Positions 43,904 to 52,926 are shown, numbered from the stretch's first letter. The stretch: DNA of 64,000 nt from Mycolicibacterium gadium (GCF_010728925.1 NZ_AP022608.1:620001-684000), one strand, 5' to 3'. The notes: a model not told the origin generated them from the sequence alone. Numbers and translations: made by a program.

Positions 43904-45082
43904 GTGCGATTGGCTCTGAGCGACGAGGATGCGAAGTTCCGGGACGAACTGCGGGATTTCTTCACCACCCAGATTCCGGCCGAGATTCTCGAGCGGGCGC
44001 GTAACGACGAGTTGAGCTTTCCCGAGGACCTGGTGATCACCCAGCAGATCCTCAACGCCGCCGGTTTGGCGGTGCCGAACTGGCCGGTCGAGTGGGGCGG
44101 CAAAGACTGGACTCCGTTGCAGCGCCAGATCTGGTCGGACGAGTTGCGGATGGCGCGTGTCCCCGAACCGCTGGCTTTCAACGCCAGCATGATCGGTCCG
44201 GTCATCGCACAGTTCGGTTCCCAGGAGATGAAGCAGCGGTTCCTACCCCCGACGGCCAACCTGGACATCTGGTGGGCTCAGGGGTTCTCCGAGCCAGAGG
44301 CCGGCTCGGACCTGGCGAGCCTACGCACTACGGCGGTGCGCGACGGCGACGACTACGTGATCAACGGCCAAAAGACCTGGACCACGCTCGGCCAGTTCGC
44401 CGACTGGATCTTCGTGTTGGCCCGTACCAATCCCGACGCGCCGAAGAAACAAGCCGGCATATCGATCTTGCTGGCCGAGATGAGCACCCCGGGCATCACC
44501 CTGCGGCCGATCAAGCTGATCGACGGCAGCTATGAGGTCAACGAGGTCTGGTTCGAAGACGTCCGAGTCCCTGCCGATCAGCTCGTCGGTGAGGAGAACG
44601 CGGGCTGGAGCTACGCGAAATTCCTGCTGTCCAATGAGCGCACCGGCATCGCCCGGATCGGCACCACCAAAGTCTGGCTCGACGACATCAAGCGATACGC
44701 GGCCGCCCTACCTATCGGCGACGGCGACACCACCTTATTGCAGGATCCGATCTTTGCGTCCCGGGTCGCCGAGGCCGAATGTGAGCTGCTGGCACTGGAA
44801 CTCACACAGTTGCGCGTCAGCGGCGACGAAGGAACCGGCAAGCCGAACCCTGCGTCGTCGATCCTGAAGCTGCGCGGTAGCCAGTTGCAGCAGACGGTCA
44901 CCGATCTGATGGTGGAGGTCGCCGGTCCCAACTCGCTGCCCTTCGGCGCGGCCGAAGCCGCATCGCCCGCTTGGGCGCAGCACGCCGCACCGAAGTACCT
45001 GAACTATCGCAAGACCTCGATCTACGGCGGCAGCAACGAGGTGCAGCGAACCATCATTGCCTCGACCATCCTTGGACTGTGA
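43904..45082 (+). CDS. Acyl-CoA dehydrogenase, PimC-like subunit
   Basis: A 392-residue FAD enzyme resembling the large subunit of pimeloyl-CoA dehydrogenase and the FadE subunits that work as heterotetramers in mycobacteria. Landmarks are WWAQGFSEPEAGSDLASLRT, INGQKTWTTLGQFADWIF, SNERTGIARIG and the C-terminal YGGSNEVQRTIIASTIL. Gly stands where MCAD-type enzymes carry the catalytic Glu (YEG). GTG at 43904 (VRLALSDEDAKFRDEL); upstream open frame is not family-like. The partner starts 3 bases after its stop. Confidence 0.86.
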   Translation: MRLALSDEDAKFRDELRDFFTTQIPAEILERARNDELSFPEDLVITQQILNAAGLAVPNWPVEWGGKDWTPLQRQIWSDELRMARVPEPLAFNASMIGPVIAQFGSQEMKQRFLPPTANLDIWWAQGFSEPEAGSDLASLRTTAVRDGDDYVINGQKTWTTLGQFADWIFVLARTNPDAPKKQAGISILLAEMSTPGITLRPIKLIDGSYEVNEVWFEDVRVPADQLVGEENAGWSYAKFLLSNERTGIARIGTTKVWLDDIKRYAAALPIGDGDTTLLQDPIFASRVAEAECELLALELTQLRVSGDEGTGKPNPASSILKLRGSQLQQTVTDLMVEVAGPNSLPFGAAEAASPAWAQHAAPKYLNYRKTSIYGGSNEVQRTIIASTILGL

Positions 45083-45085
45083 ACC

Positions 45086-46201
45086 ATGAACTTTGATCTG
45101 ACCGAAGAACAGCGGATGCTGGCCGACACCACCCGCGACGTCCTTGCGCAGACCTATGACACCGAGACACGGAACAAGGTGATCGAATCCGAGGTCGGCT
45201 GGAGCCGCGAGGTGTGGCATCAGCTGGCGGAGATCGGCATCCTCGGAATGGGTTTCGACGAGGACTCCGGCCCCACTGAGGTGATGGTCGTGATGACCGA
45301 GATCGGCCGTCGGCTGGCTCCCGAACCGGTCGCGGCCGCCGCGCTCGTCCCCGGTGCGGTGATCGCCGCGCACGGAACCGATGAGCAACGCGCGCTTCTC
45401 GACGGCGTCGCCGCGGGGGAGCAGCTGCTCGCCTTCGCCCACGTGGAGGGCGACCGCCGCAGCGCCAAGGCCCTGAGCACCCAGGCTTCCGGGCAGGGCG
45501 ACGCGTGGACGATCACCGGCCGCAAGAGCCCGGTGATCGCCGGTGACAGCGCTGACGTGATCCTGGTCAGCGCCGCGTTACCGGACGGCGGCTCGGGTCT
45601 GTTCCTCGTGGACTTTTCTGCGCAAGAGAATTCCCGGGTGACCCGCACTCGCTACCGCACCTTCGACGGGCAGCGAGGGGCGGATATCACCTTCGACAAT
45701 GCGGTCGCCCAGCAGCTGGGTGCGGGCGGCGACGCCTCGGCGATCATCGACGAGACGGTGATCCGCTTCCAGTCGGCGCTGTGCGCCGAAGCGGTTGGGG
45801 CAATGGACGAAGCCTTGAGATTGACCACCGATTACCTCAAGACACGCAAGCAGTTCGGTGTGCCGCTCAAGACGTTCCAGACCCTGACCCAGCGCGCCGC
45901 CGACATGTACGTCTCGCTGGAGCTGGCGCGCAGCATGAACTACTACGCGGCGGTGTGCGTCGCCGACGGACGATTCGACCCGATGGCGGCCGCGCGGGCC
46001 AAGATGCAGATCGGCCGTTCGGGCAAGCACATCGCGCAGGAGTCGATCCAGATGCACGGCGGCATAGGCGTGACCGCCGAGTACCCGATCGCTCACTACG
46101 CGGCGAGGCTAACCGCTATCGATCAGACCTTCGGCTCGGCGACCGACCACCTGCGATACCTCACCGGTCGGTTGGGTGAGTACGGAGTTGTCGCGCTGTA
46201 A
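45086..46201 (+). CDS. Acyl-CoA dehydrogenase, PimD-like subunit
   Basis: A 371-residue acyl-CoA dehydrogenase: FDLTEEQRMLADTTRDVLAQ at the N-terminus, a divergent middle domain (WTITGRKSPVIAGDSADVI), and the flavin/C-terminal domain TTDYLKTRKQFGVPLKTFQT ... QESIQMHGGIGVTAEYPIAHY. Like PimD it likely pairs with the gene before it to oxidise a dicarboxyl- or branched/steroid-side-chain acyl-CoA; the actual substrate cannot be told. ATG at 45086. Confidence 0.86.
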   Translation: MNFDLTEEQRMLADTTRDVLAQTYDTETRNKVIESEVGWSREVWHQLAEIGILGMGFDEDSGPTEVMVVMTEIGRRLAPEPVAAAALVPGAVIAAHGTDEQRALLDGVAAGEQLLAFAHVEGDRRSAKALSTQASGQGDAWTITGRKSPVIAGDSADVILVSAALPDGGSGLFLVDFSAQENSRVTRTRYRTFDGQRGADITFDNAVAQQLGAGGDASAIIDETVIRFQSALCAEAVGAMDEALRLTTDYLKTRKQFGVPLKTFQTLTQRAADMYVSLELARSMNYYAAVCVADGRFDPMAAARAKMQIGRSGKHIAQESIQMHGGIGVTAEYPIAHYAARLTAIDQTFGSATDHLRYLTGRLGEYGVVAL

Positions 46202-46257
46202 TCACCGGACTCTGGGTATGCCCGCCTGGAATTGGCGCTAGCCGCGCCCGCCGAGAC

Positions 46258-47217
46258 TCAATCATGGCTGAGGTGTGTTGTCGGCGAGAGAGTTTCGTCC
46301 GGTCGTTCGACAGGTCGCGTACGGATCCAACTCGCGGTGACAGCGACGGTGAGTATCGCCACGACGACCGCCAGAGAGATACCCGTCGGGATCTTGTAGA
46401 CCTCGAGCAGCAACATCTTGATGCCCACCCAGACGAGAACCAAGGCAAGGCCCAGCTTCAGGTAGATGAAGCGATGCATCAAATCGGCGAGCAGAAAGTA
46501 CATGGCACGCAGACCGAGGATCGCAAAGGCGTTGGAGGTGAAGACCAGGAAGGGCTGTTGGGTGACGGCGAAAATGGCGGGAATGGAGTCCACCGCGAAG
46601 ATGATGTCGGTGACCTCGACCAGGACCAGCACGGCCAGCAGGGGTGTCGCGACCCATCGGCCAGCCTGTCGGATCAGGAACTTGTGCCCGTGATACTCAT
46701 CGGTGACCGGGATCAGCCGGCGGAACGCCCGCAGCACGACGCTGCGCTCGGGATCGATGGTGTCGTTGCGATGCAACGCCATCCGCAATCCGGTCGCGAC
46801 GAGAAATGCTCCAAAGACGTACAGGATCCAGGCGAAGCTTGCGATGAGGACCGAGCCGGCCGCGATGAACACCGCTCGGAACACCAACGCTCCCAACACA
46901 CCGTAGAACAACACACGGTGCTGGTACTCCCGCGGTACGGCGAAGTAGCTGAAGATGATCGCGAAGACGAACACGTTGTCCACCGCCAGCGACTTCTCGA
47001 TGAGGTAGCCGGCGAGGTATTGGCCCGCGAATTCGGCACCCCAGACCCACCAAACGATCGCGCCGAAGGCCAAGCCCAAGGTGACCCAGATGCCGGACCA
47101 CACGGCTGCTTCACGCATGCCGACCACGTGGGCATCGCGATGGGCGAACAAATCAATGGCGAGCATGACCAGGATGACGGCCAGAACGGCGACCCAGGCC
47201 CACAGTGAAACAGTCAA
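46258..47217 (-). CDS. TerC-family membrane protein (probable Mn2+ exporter)
   Basis: A 319-residue TerC/Alx protein with eight or nine transmembrane helices and the family acidic motifs in helices: AIDLFAHRDAHVV, EKSLAVDNVFVFAIIFSYF and EVTDIIFAVDSIPAIFAVT. Relatives export Mn2+ or act in tellurite resistance. I place the start at TTG 47217 (LTVSLWAWVAVL), with GGAGG seven bases upstream. An open frame continues to 47355, but it runs through the upstream riboswitch-like element and is not protein-like. The Shine-Dalgarno is buried in a 9-bp hairpin. Confidence 0.88.
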   Translation of the reverse strand: MTVSLWAWVAVLAVILVMLAIDLFAHRDAHVVGMREAAVWSGIWVTLGLAFGAIVWWVWGAEFAGQYLAGYLIEKSLAVDNVFVFAIIFSYFAVPREYQHRVLFYGVLGALVFRAVFIAAGSVLIASFAWILYVFGAFLVATGLRMALHRNDTIDPERSVVLRAFRRLIPVTDEYHGHKFLIRQAGRWVATPLLAVLVLVEVTDIIFAVDSIPAIFAVTQQPFLVFTSNAFAILGLRAMYFLLADLMHRFIYLKLGLALVLVWVGIKMLLLEVYKIPTGISLAVVVAILTVAVTASWIRTRPVERPDETLSPTTHLSHD

Positions 47218-47221
47218 GATC

Positions 47222-47352
47222 AAACCTCCGGTCGGTGAACCGGAGGTCTTCCCAACCACGCTCGTGACGTGAACGTGGCGCTCAGACCGGGCAGCTACAT
47301 GGAGCTGCCGTAATGACGATCTGAAGCGGGGCGGGTACTCCCCTCCGCCCGC
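47222..47352 (-). promoter_or_regulatory. Probable yybP-ykoY manganese riboswitch with SD-sequestering hairpin
   Basis: Read on the minus strand, the leader of the TerC gene begins with the yybP-ykoY hallmark GGGGAGTA (47343-47336), continues through GGTCTGAGCGCC, and ends in a perfect 9-bp hairpin (ACCTCCGGT / ACCGGAGGT, 47247-47224). Its 3' arm contains the ribosome-binding GGAGG for the TTG start. This class binds Mn2+ and commonly controls TerC-family exporters. The hairpin implies translational control. A covariance-model search would be decisive. Confidence 0.7.
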
Positions 47353-47500
47353 CATAGTAGGGAAATCACGCCAGACGTCAAGGCGGCCGCTGGTTCAGCG
47401 GGGGTCAAACAGACAGCTTCGTCGGCGATCCGTAAGAGTCTCACAGGGTAAGCGCCCCGACGTTCTTCGCAATGTGGATAGCGATGGGGCCCCGGCGACG

Positions 47501-48409
47501 CTATTCGGATGTCGGCGCAGTCGACATGGATTGTGGCTGTTTCGCTTTGGCACGCATGGCGAGCAGACCACCCCCGATCACGAGCGTCATCCCGAGGTAG
47601 GTGGTCACGGTCGGTCGGTGATCCCACACGATCCAGTCGATCACCGCGGTGAAGACGATGACGGTGTAGATGAACGGCCCCACCTTTTCCGCGGAGGCGT
47701 AGCGGTAGGCGACGACGATCAACGCTTGGGAAAAAAGTTGCGCGAAGCCGAGAGCGATGAGCCACGGCCAGCCCTGCGACGCGACCGGTTGCCAGTCTGC
47801 GATCGCGATCGGGATGGACATCACGGTCGCGAGTAGAAAATAGTAGAAGAGAACTCTCGTGACGGGTTCAGTGGCGCCGAGCCAGCGGACCGACATCATG
47901 GCCACGGCGAGCAGCAAGGCGCCGGCCAACGCCGACAACTCACCGGCCGAGAACCCGTGCCCTTGCGGCTGCAGCACCAGAAGTATTCCGACGAAACCGA
48001 TTCCGGCACCCAGCCAGGTCGGCACCGCGACGCGTCGCCGCGTCACCGCCCACGCGATCAGCGGCATCCACAGCGGCGCGCTGTAGGTGAGCAACGTCGC
48101 GTTGGCCAGCGGGATGTGCTTGATCGCGACGAACAGCGCATACCAACATCCTGTTCCGGTGGCCGCGCGCAGCAGGTGCAGGCCAAGCCTTTTCGTACGC
48201 AGCGCGGCGGCACCGCCCCGCCAAGCCACCGGGAGGATGAAGACCAGACAGATCGCATTCTGAAACAACAGCAGCGCGCCGGTCGAGGTGTAGTCACCTG
48301 AAACCTTCGCCAGCACGCCGACCAAGGCCACGCAAAAGAACGCCGCGGTGGTGAGCAGCGCTCCTAGAAGCAGGTTTTCGTCTCGGTAGCCGACGTTCTC
48401 AGTGCCCAC
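47501..48409 (-). CDS. EamA/DMT-family transporter
   Basis: A 302-residue membrane protein with ten predicted helices in two EamA repeats (LLGALLTTAAFFCVALVGVLAKV ... LSALAGALLLAVAMMSVRWLG). Drug/metabolite transporters export varied small molecules; the substrate here is unknown. Its start overlaps the end of the upstream SDR gene by 11 bases, so they form an operon. Confidence 0.85.
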   Translation of the reverse strand: MGTENVGYRDENLLLGALLTTAAFFCVALVGVLAKVSGDYTSTGALLLFQNAICLVFILPVAWRGGAAALRTKRLGLHLLRAATGTGCWYALFVAIKHIPLANATLLTYSAPLWMPLIAWAVTRRRVAVPTWLGAGIGFVGILLVLQPQGHGFSAGELSALAGALLLAVAMMSVRWLGATEPVTRVLFYYFLLATVMSIPIAIADWQPVASQGWPWLIALGFAQLFSQALIVVAYRYASAEKVGPFIYTVIVFTAVIDWIVWDHRPTVTTYLGMTLVIGGGLLAMRAKAKQPQSMSTAPTSE

Positions 48410-49310
48410 CGGTAACAGGTCCCAAATGTGGTGTCGAGCGCTTCATGACACCGTTGAGCAGACGCGGCGACACAAGGTCGAGCGCGCGCAACGGGAGCAT
48501 CTTGCGCGGAGCAATGCGCACCGGCCGGGTGCGCGCGGCGACGACCATCCACTCGGCGGCCTCGTCGGCACTCAGGGCGGCCAGGCCGTCGTAGGCGCGG
48601 GTGGGCGCGATCATCGGGGTGGCCACCAGCGGGTAGTAGATGGTGGTCGAATGCACGCCGGATTCGGCCAGCTCGTTGTCGATGACTCGACTGACCGCGC
48701 TCAGCGCGGCCTTCGAGGCGTTGTACACACCGAAGTACGGCGACGACTCGGGCATCACGCGCCAGCTCGAGATGTTGATGATGTGCCCGTCGCCGCGTTC
48801 GACCATTCCGGGTGCCAGCCCGCCGATCAACCGCAGCGGCGCGTAGTAGTTCAGCAAGATGGTGCGTTCGACGTCGTGCCAGCGGTCCAGCGATTCGAGC
48901 AATGGCCGGCGGATCGACCGGGCCGCGTTGTTGATGAGAATGTCGACGGGTCCGGCGGCGCGTACGAGCGCGTCGACTGCGTCAAGGTCGGCCAAGTTCG
49001 TCGGGATCGCGATCGCCTTGCCGCCGCGGGCGGTGATCCGGTCGACGACAGCGGCCAGCAGGTGTTCACGTCGGGCCACCACGATCACCATCGCGCCGTG
49101 CGCAGCGAGTCTCTCGGCGGCCACCTCACCGATACCCGACGACGCTCCCGTCAGCAGAATCCGTTTGCCGCGCAGATCAATCGGGGCACGATTCCGTCGG
49201 CGCGGCAACGGCCGCATACCCGCCAGCCGTAACGACCGGCGCACGCTGGCCGGCGACACGACTCGCTCAGCACTCTTGCTCACAGCCGGCCCATTACCCA
49301 GGCACCGCAT
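48399..49310 (-). CDS. Short-chain dehydrogenase/reductase, Rv0765c type
   Basis: A 303-residue SDR with the nucleotide motif LLTGASSGIGEVAAERLA, NNAARS, the catalytic Ser in INISSWRV, and YNASKAALSAV (Tyr-Lys). It resembles M. tuberculosis Rv0765c, including the C-terminal VRIAPRKMLPLRALD. Substrate unknown, perhaps a lipid. A GTG near 49283 (VSKSAERVV) could be the true start, giving a slightly shorter protein. Confidence 0.86.
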   Translation of the reverse strand: MRCLGNGPAVSKSAERVVSPASVRRSLRLAGMRPLPRRRNRAPIDLRGKRILLTGASSGIGEVAAERLAAHGAMVIVVARREHLLAAVVDRITARGGKAIAIPTNLADLDAVDALVRAAGPVDILINNAARSIRRPLLESLDRWHDVERTILLNYYAPLRLIGGLAPGMVERGDGHIINISSWRVMPESSPYFGVYNASKAALSAVSRVIDNELAESGVHSTTIYYPLVATPMIAPTRAYDGLAALSADEAAEWMVVAARTRPVRIAPRKMLPLRALDLVSPRLLNGVMKRSTPHLGPVTGGH

Positions 49311-49364
49311 CGCCTTTGCGCAGGCCGCAGAGATCGCGCATTAGGCGACCGTACAGGTCTGATC

Positions 49365-49532
49365 ATGAACGCAGGCAGGCCAAGACAAATCGGGTCCTGG
49401 TGGGCGTTCGCCGACAAACCCACCGCTGTTCTCGCCGGAAGATCGCCCGCTCACCGACCAGATCCTGGATTCCGATTTGTGGCAGGTTTTCGATCCCGCT
49501 CGGTGGTAATCCAAGGGCGGAAGCACATATGA
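49365..49532 (+). CDS. Possible small ORF upstream of the GAF-ANTAR gene
   Basis: A 55-residue frame (MNAGRPRQIGSWWAFADKPT ... VVIQGRKHI) whose stop overlaps the next gene's ATG as ATGA (49529-49532). A TACAGG hexamer lies 8 bases before its ATG, so it could be leaderless. No domain recognised; its reality rests on the overlap and position only. Confidence 0.3.
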   Translation: MNAGRPRQIGSWWAFADKPTAVLAGRSPAHRPDPGFRFVAGFRSRSVVIQGRKHI

Positions 49533-50389
49533 CTACGTTGAGCGAACTGTGGGTTGGGCAAGGAACGGGCGTGAGCGATTCGTCGAAGGGTGAAGCGTCC
49601 GATCGAGGACGCGCACCCGGTCGAGACGACGCGGACGCCGTCACCAAGCGATTGGCCCGCGGCCGCGATCCGCTGTTCCTCGGTATCGCGGCGATCTGTG
49701 ACACCGCCACGCGCTTGACCGGCGTGGACGGCGCCGCGCTCGCCGTGCTGACAACCGTCCGCGGCATCCGCGAATTGGTCCACGCCACCGATGCGGTGGC
49801 CCAGCAGCTCGACGAACTGCAGTTCGTTCTCGGGGAGGGCCCGTGCCTCGACGCGTATCAGCGAGTCGAACCGCAGATGTGTGCCCATATCGACGACGAC
49901 GAATTTCAGCAACGGTGGCCGGCGTTCACGGCCGAGCTTGCGACGCTCGGAGTGCTGGCGGTGTTCGCCTATCCGGTACCTGGAGAGCCGCGACCGATGG
50001 GCGTGCTGGAGCTGTACCGTCACACGAGCGGTCCATTGGGCGAGCCCGAACATCAGTCCGCCCAGCTATGCGCGGCCGCGCTGCGAACTACGCTGGCGAA
50101 GAATTGGCGTGAACACTTGCAGCGCAGCACTTCTGAGGATGCCGCGCTGGATGCGATCGCGGAGCAGGCGGGGTCCGACACGACTGCGGATGCGTTCACC
50201 AGATTCCAGGTACACGTCGCGGCGGGCATGGTGGCGGTGCAGCTGGGGATTACCACCGGCGATGCGCTCGACCGGCTGCGGGCGTACGCGTATGCGCAGA
50301 ACAGGTCCTTGCTCACATTGGCCGCCGATGTGGTCGCTCGGCGACTGTCATTTTCCGGCCTCAACGGCGATGAAGAGCTCGACTCATGA
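49529..50389 (+). CDS. GAF-ANTAR regulator (first)
   Basis: A 286-residue protein with a central GAF sensor domain (LFLGIAAICDTATRLTGVDGAALAVLT ... FVLGEGPCLDAYQ) and a C-terminal ANTAR RNA-binding domain (VHVAAGMVAVQLGITTGDALDRLRAYAYAQNRSLLTLAADVVARRL). ANTAR proteins bind paired RNA hairpins and prevent transcription termination. The N-terminal ~45 residues are low complexity. ATG at 49529. A second GAF-ANTAR gene follows after 69 bases. Confidence 0.85.
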   Translation: MTTLSELWVGQGTGVSDSSKGEASDRGRAPGRDDADAVTKRLARGRDPLFLGIAAICDTATRLTGVDGAALAVLTTVRGIRELVHATDAVAQQLDELQFVLGEGPCLDAYQRVEPQMCAHIDDDEFQQRWPAFTAELATLGVLAVFAYPVPGEPRPMGVLELYRHTSGPLGEPEHQSAQLCAAALRTTLAKNWREHLQRSTSEDAALDAIAEQAGSDTTADAFTRFQVHVAAGMVAVQLGITTGDALDRLRAYAYAQNRSLLTLAADVVARRLSFSGLNGDEELDS

Positions 50390-50458
50390 GGTCGACCGGT
50401 CAGACGGGGAGGAGGTCCTCCACGCATCGACACCTGATCCACACCCAAAACGACTACT

Positions 50459-51199
50459 GTGGGGACCGAAAGTCCACCTTCCACGGGGGCAGAAATCGTG
50501 CGCTGCGACGACGACACCGAAATCGTCCGGAAGGCGATGGCCGAACTGGCCGCCAACCTGTCGACGCCCACCGAGATCACCGCGGTCCTGGAGGCGGTTA
50601 CGTCGCTGGCGGTCCAACTCATTCCCGCGGTGGACTTCGCCGACGTCCTTCTCGTCGACGAGCACGAACACCGAACGGTGGCTCCGACCGACCCACTGGC
50701 GGTTGACTTGGACTCGCTGCAGCTCGACCTGCAAGAAGGACCGTGCCTGGGCGCACTGGTAGAGGACGCCACAATCGTGGCTCCGGACCTCGCCAACGAA
50801 GTGCGGTGGCCCCGCTTTTCGGAGGCGGCGGCGAGCCGGGGTGTTGCGAGCATGATGGCGTTTCGGCTCTACACCTATCCCAAGGCGACACCGCGTGGTA
50901 TCGGAGGCCGAGGCGCTCTGAATCTGTTCAGCCGCAGCCAATGTGAGTTCGACCTGGAGGACCAGGCGCTCGGCGGGATGCTGGCTACCCACGCCGCCAC
51001 CGCGCTGGTGGCCGCCGACCGCCAACGACAATTCGAGTCCGCGCTGGCCAGCCGCGACGTCATTGGTCAAGCCAAAGGCGTTCTGATGGAACGGTTCAAG
51101 GTCGACGCGGTGCGCGCCTTCGCGATGATGACGAAGCTGTCGCAGGACTCGAACACTCCAATCCGGGTACTCGCGCAGCGGATCGTCGACTCCACCTGA
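50459..51199 (+). CDS. GAF-ANTAR regulator (second)
   Basis: A 246-residue protein with GAF domain (AVQLIPAVDFADVLLVDEHE ... LQEGPCLGALVEDATIV) and the classical ANTAR domain (ALASRDVIGQAKGVLMERFKVDAVRAFAMMTKLSQDSNTPIRVLAQRIVD). It probably acts as an RNA-binding antiterminator in response to an unknown ligand. GTG at 50459; an internal GTG at 50498 would remove the first 13 residues. It is not a close copy of its neighbour. Confidence 0.85.
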   Translation: MGTESPPSTGAEIVRCDDDTEIVRKAMAELAANLSTPTEITAVLEAVTSLAVQLIPAVDFADVLLVDEHEHRTVAPTDPLAVDLDSLQLDLQEGPCLGALVEDATIVAPDLANEVRWPRFSEAAASRGVASMMAFRLYTYPKATPRGIGGRGALNLFSRSQCEFDLEDQALGGMLATHAATALVAADRQRQFESALASRDVIGQAKGVLMERFKVDAVRAFAMMTKLSQDSNTPIRVLAQRIVDST

Positions 51200-51316
51200 C
51201 GCCTCGGCCCCCGGGCCTCACGGTCGCTCCGTGGGGTCCTGTCGAGAATGAGGTGCCCGCTCCGTCCTAGGGATGAGCGGCCACCAACGGTCGCCTGACC
51301 AAGAAGGAGAACGACC

Positions 51317-51721
51317 ATGAAGTACCTGCTGCTGAAGCACTACCGCGGAGCCCCGGCCTCGGTCAACGATGTGCCGATGGACCGGTGGACGCCAGCGGAG
51401 GTCGATGCGCACGTGCAGTACATGCGCGACTTCGCCGCGCGGCTGCAGGGGACCGGGGAGTTCGTCGACAGCCAGGCGCTGACCCCCGACGGCGCGTGGG
51501 TGCGCCATGACGGCGAAGGGCGCCCGCCGGTGACCGACGGTCCCTTCGCCGAGACCAAGGATCTCATCGCTGGCTGGATGATCATCGACGTCGAGTCGTG
51601 GGAGCGCGCGGTCGAACTGGCGGGGGAGTTGTCCGCCGCACCGGGCGCTGACGGCAAGCCGATCCACGAGTGGCTGGAGGTGCGGCCGTTCCTCACCGAG
51701 ACATCCAAGTTCACCGAGTGA
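51317..51721 (+). CDS. YCII/DGPF-domain protein
   Basis: A 134-residue alpha-beta protein of the YCII-related family (MKYLLLKHYRG ... GRPPVTDGPFAETKDLIAGWMIIDVESWERAVELA), with the DGPF signature. Family members are almost always found next to ECF42 sigma factor genes, as here. Function unknown; a ligand-sensing or dioxygenase-like role has been suggested. ATG with an AGGAG Shine-Dalgarno at 51303-51307. Its stop overlaps the sigma-factor GTG by 4 bases. Confidence 0.88.
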   Translation: MKYLLLKHYRGAPASVNDVPMDRWTPAEVDAHVQYMRDFAARLQGTGEFVDSQALTPDGAWVRHDGEGRPPVTDGPFAETKDLIAGWMIIDVESWERAVELAGELSAAPGADGKPIHEWLEVRPFLTETSKFTE

Positions 51722-52863
51722 ACGAGTCGCTGCTTCGCGAGCTCGTGCCCGCGGTGATCGGTGTCCTCGTCCGACGCGGAGCCGACTTCGCGTCGGCCGA
51801 GGACGCTGTGCAGGAGGCTCTGATTCGGGCGCTGGAAACCTGGCCCGACGATCCTCCTCGCGATCCGAAGGCATGGCTTGTCGCGGTGGCATGGCGCAAG
51901 TTCGTCGACGTCACCCGTGCCGAAACATCGAGGCGGGGAAGGGAAATCGCCGTCGAGGCCGAGCCGCCCGCCGGCGAGGTGCCCGCCACCGACGACACGC
52001 TGCGACTGTACTTTCTGTGCGCACACCCCACCCTGCCGGAGTCCGCAGCCGTCGCGTTGACGCTGCGCGCGGTCGGTGGCCTGACCACGCGGCAGATCGC
52101 GACGGCGTACCTCATCCCCGAAGCGACCATGGCGCAGCGGATCAGCCGGGCCAAGCGCAAGATCGCAGGGCTCGCGCTGGACCAGCCGGGCGACCTTCCG
52201 ACGGTGCTGCGGGTGCTCTACCTCGTCTTCAACGAGGGCTACAGCGGAGACGTCGACCTCGCCGCCGAGGCGATCCGCCTCGCGCGTCAGCTCGCCGCGC
52301 TGACCGACGAGCCCGAGGTCGCCGGCCTGCTCGCGCTCATGCTGCTGCACCATGCGCGTCGAGCATCGCGCACCGGCCCGGGAGGCCGGCTGGTTCCGCT
52401 TGCCGAACAGGACCGATCATGTTGGGACACAACCCTTATCGCCGATGGGGTGACGATTCTGCAGGCTGCGCTGGCCCGCGACCGCCTCGGCGAGTACCAG
52501 GCACAGGCCGCGATCGCCGCCCTGCACGCGGACGCCAGGAGCGCTGCCGAGACGGATTGGGTGCAGATCGTCGAGTGGTACGACGAACTGCTGCAGCTCA
52601 CCGACAGCCCGGTGGTACGGCTCAACCGCGCGGTCGCGGTTGGCGAGGCGGACGGAGCACAGGCCGGGCTAACGGCGCTGGCCGGCGTGAGTCCGGACAT
52701 GCCGCGGTACGCCGCGGTGACGGCGCACCTGCGCGAACGCGCCGGCGACCTCGAGCAGGCCGCCGACTTGTATGCCGAGGCGGCCCGCACCGCGGCCAGC
52801 GTCCCGGAGCGCGACCATCTCACCCGGCAGGCCGCACGCGTGAGGCAACTGCTGCGAGCCTGA
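51718..52863 (+). CDS. ECF42-type RNA polymerase sigma factor
   Basis: A 381-residue extracytoplasmic-function sigma factor: region 2 (DFASAEDAVQEALIRALETWP ... DPKAWLVAVAWRKFVDVTRAE), region 4 (LTTRQIATAYLIPEATMAQRISRAKRKIA) and a long C-terminal helical TPR-like extension (DUF6596-type) that typifies ECF42 and seems to replace a separate anti-sigma factor. It is translationally coupled to the YCII gene (GTGA overlap). Target promoters are not evident in the window. Confidence 0.9.
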   Translation: MNESLLRELVPAVIGVLVRRGADFASAEDAVQEALIRALETWPDDPPRDPKAWLVAVAWRKFVDVTRAETSRRGREIAVEAEPPAGEVPATDDTLRLYFLCAHPTLPESAAVALTLRAVGGLTTRQIATAYLIPEATMAQRISRAKRKIAGLALDQPGDLPTVLRVLYLVFNEGYSGDVDLAAEAIRLARQLAALTDEPEVAGLLALMLLHHARRASRTGPGGRLVPLAEQDRSCWDTTLIADGVTILQAALARDRLGEYQAQAAIAALHADARSAAETDWVQIVEWYDELLQLTDSPVVRLNRAVAVGEADGAQAGLTALAGVSPDMPRYAAVTAHLRERAGDLEQAADLYAEAARTAASVPERDHLTRQAARVRQLLRA

Positions 52864-52926
52864 GCCCGACCGACCGTTCACGTTGGTATAAGCAGATGTC
52901 GCTAGAAATAAGGAGTCCACTGCCTC

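Noticed and set aside
47218..47355. 46-residue N-terminal extension of the TerC protein
   Set aside because: It translates the riboswitch-like leader; the hairpin-embedded GGAGG and TTG at 47217 fit the family N-terminus.
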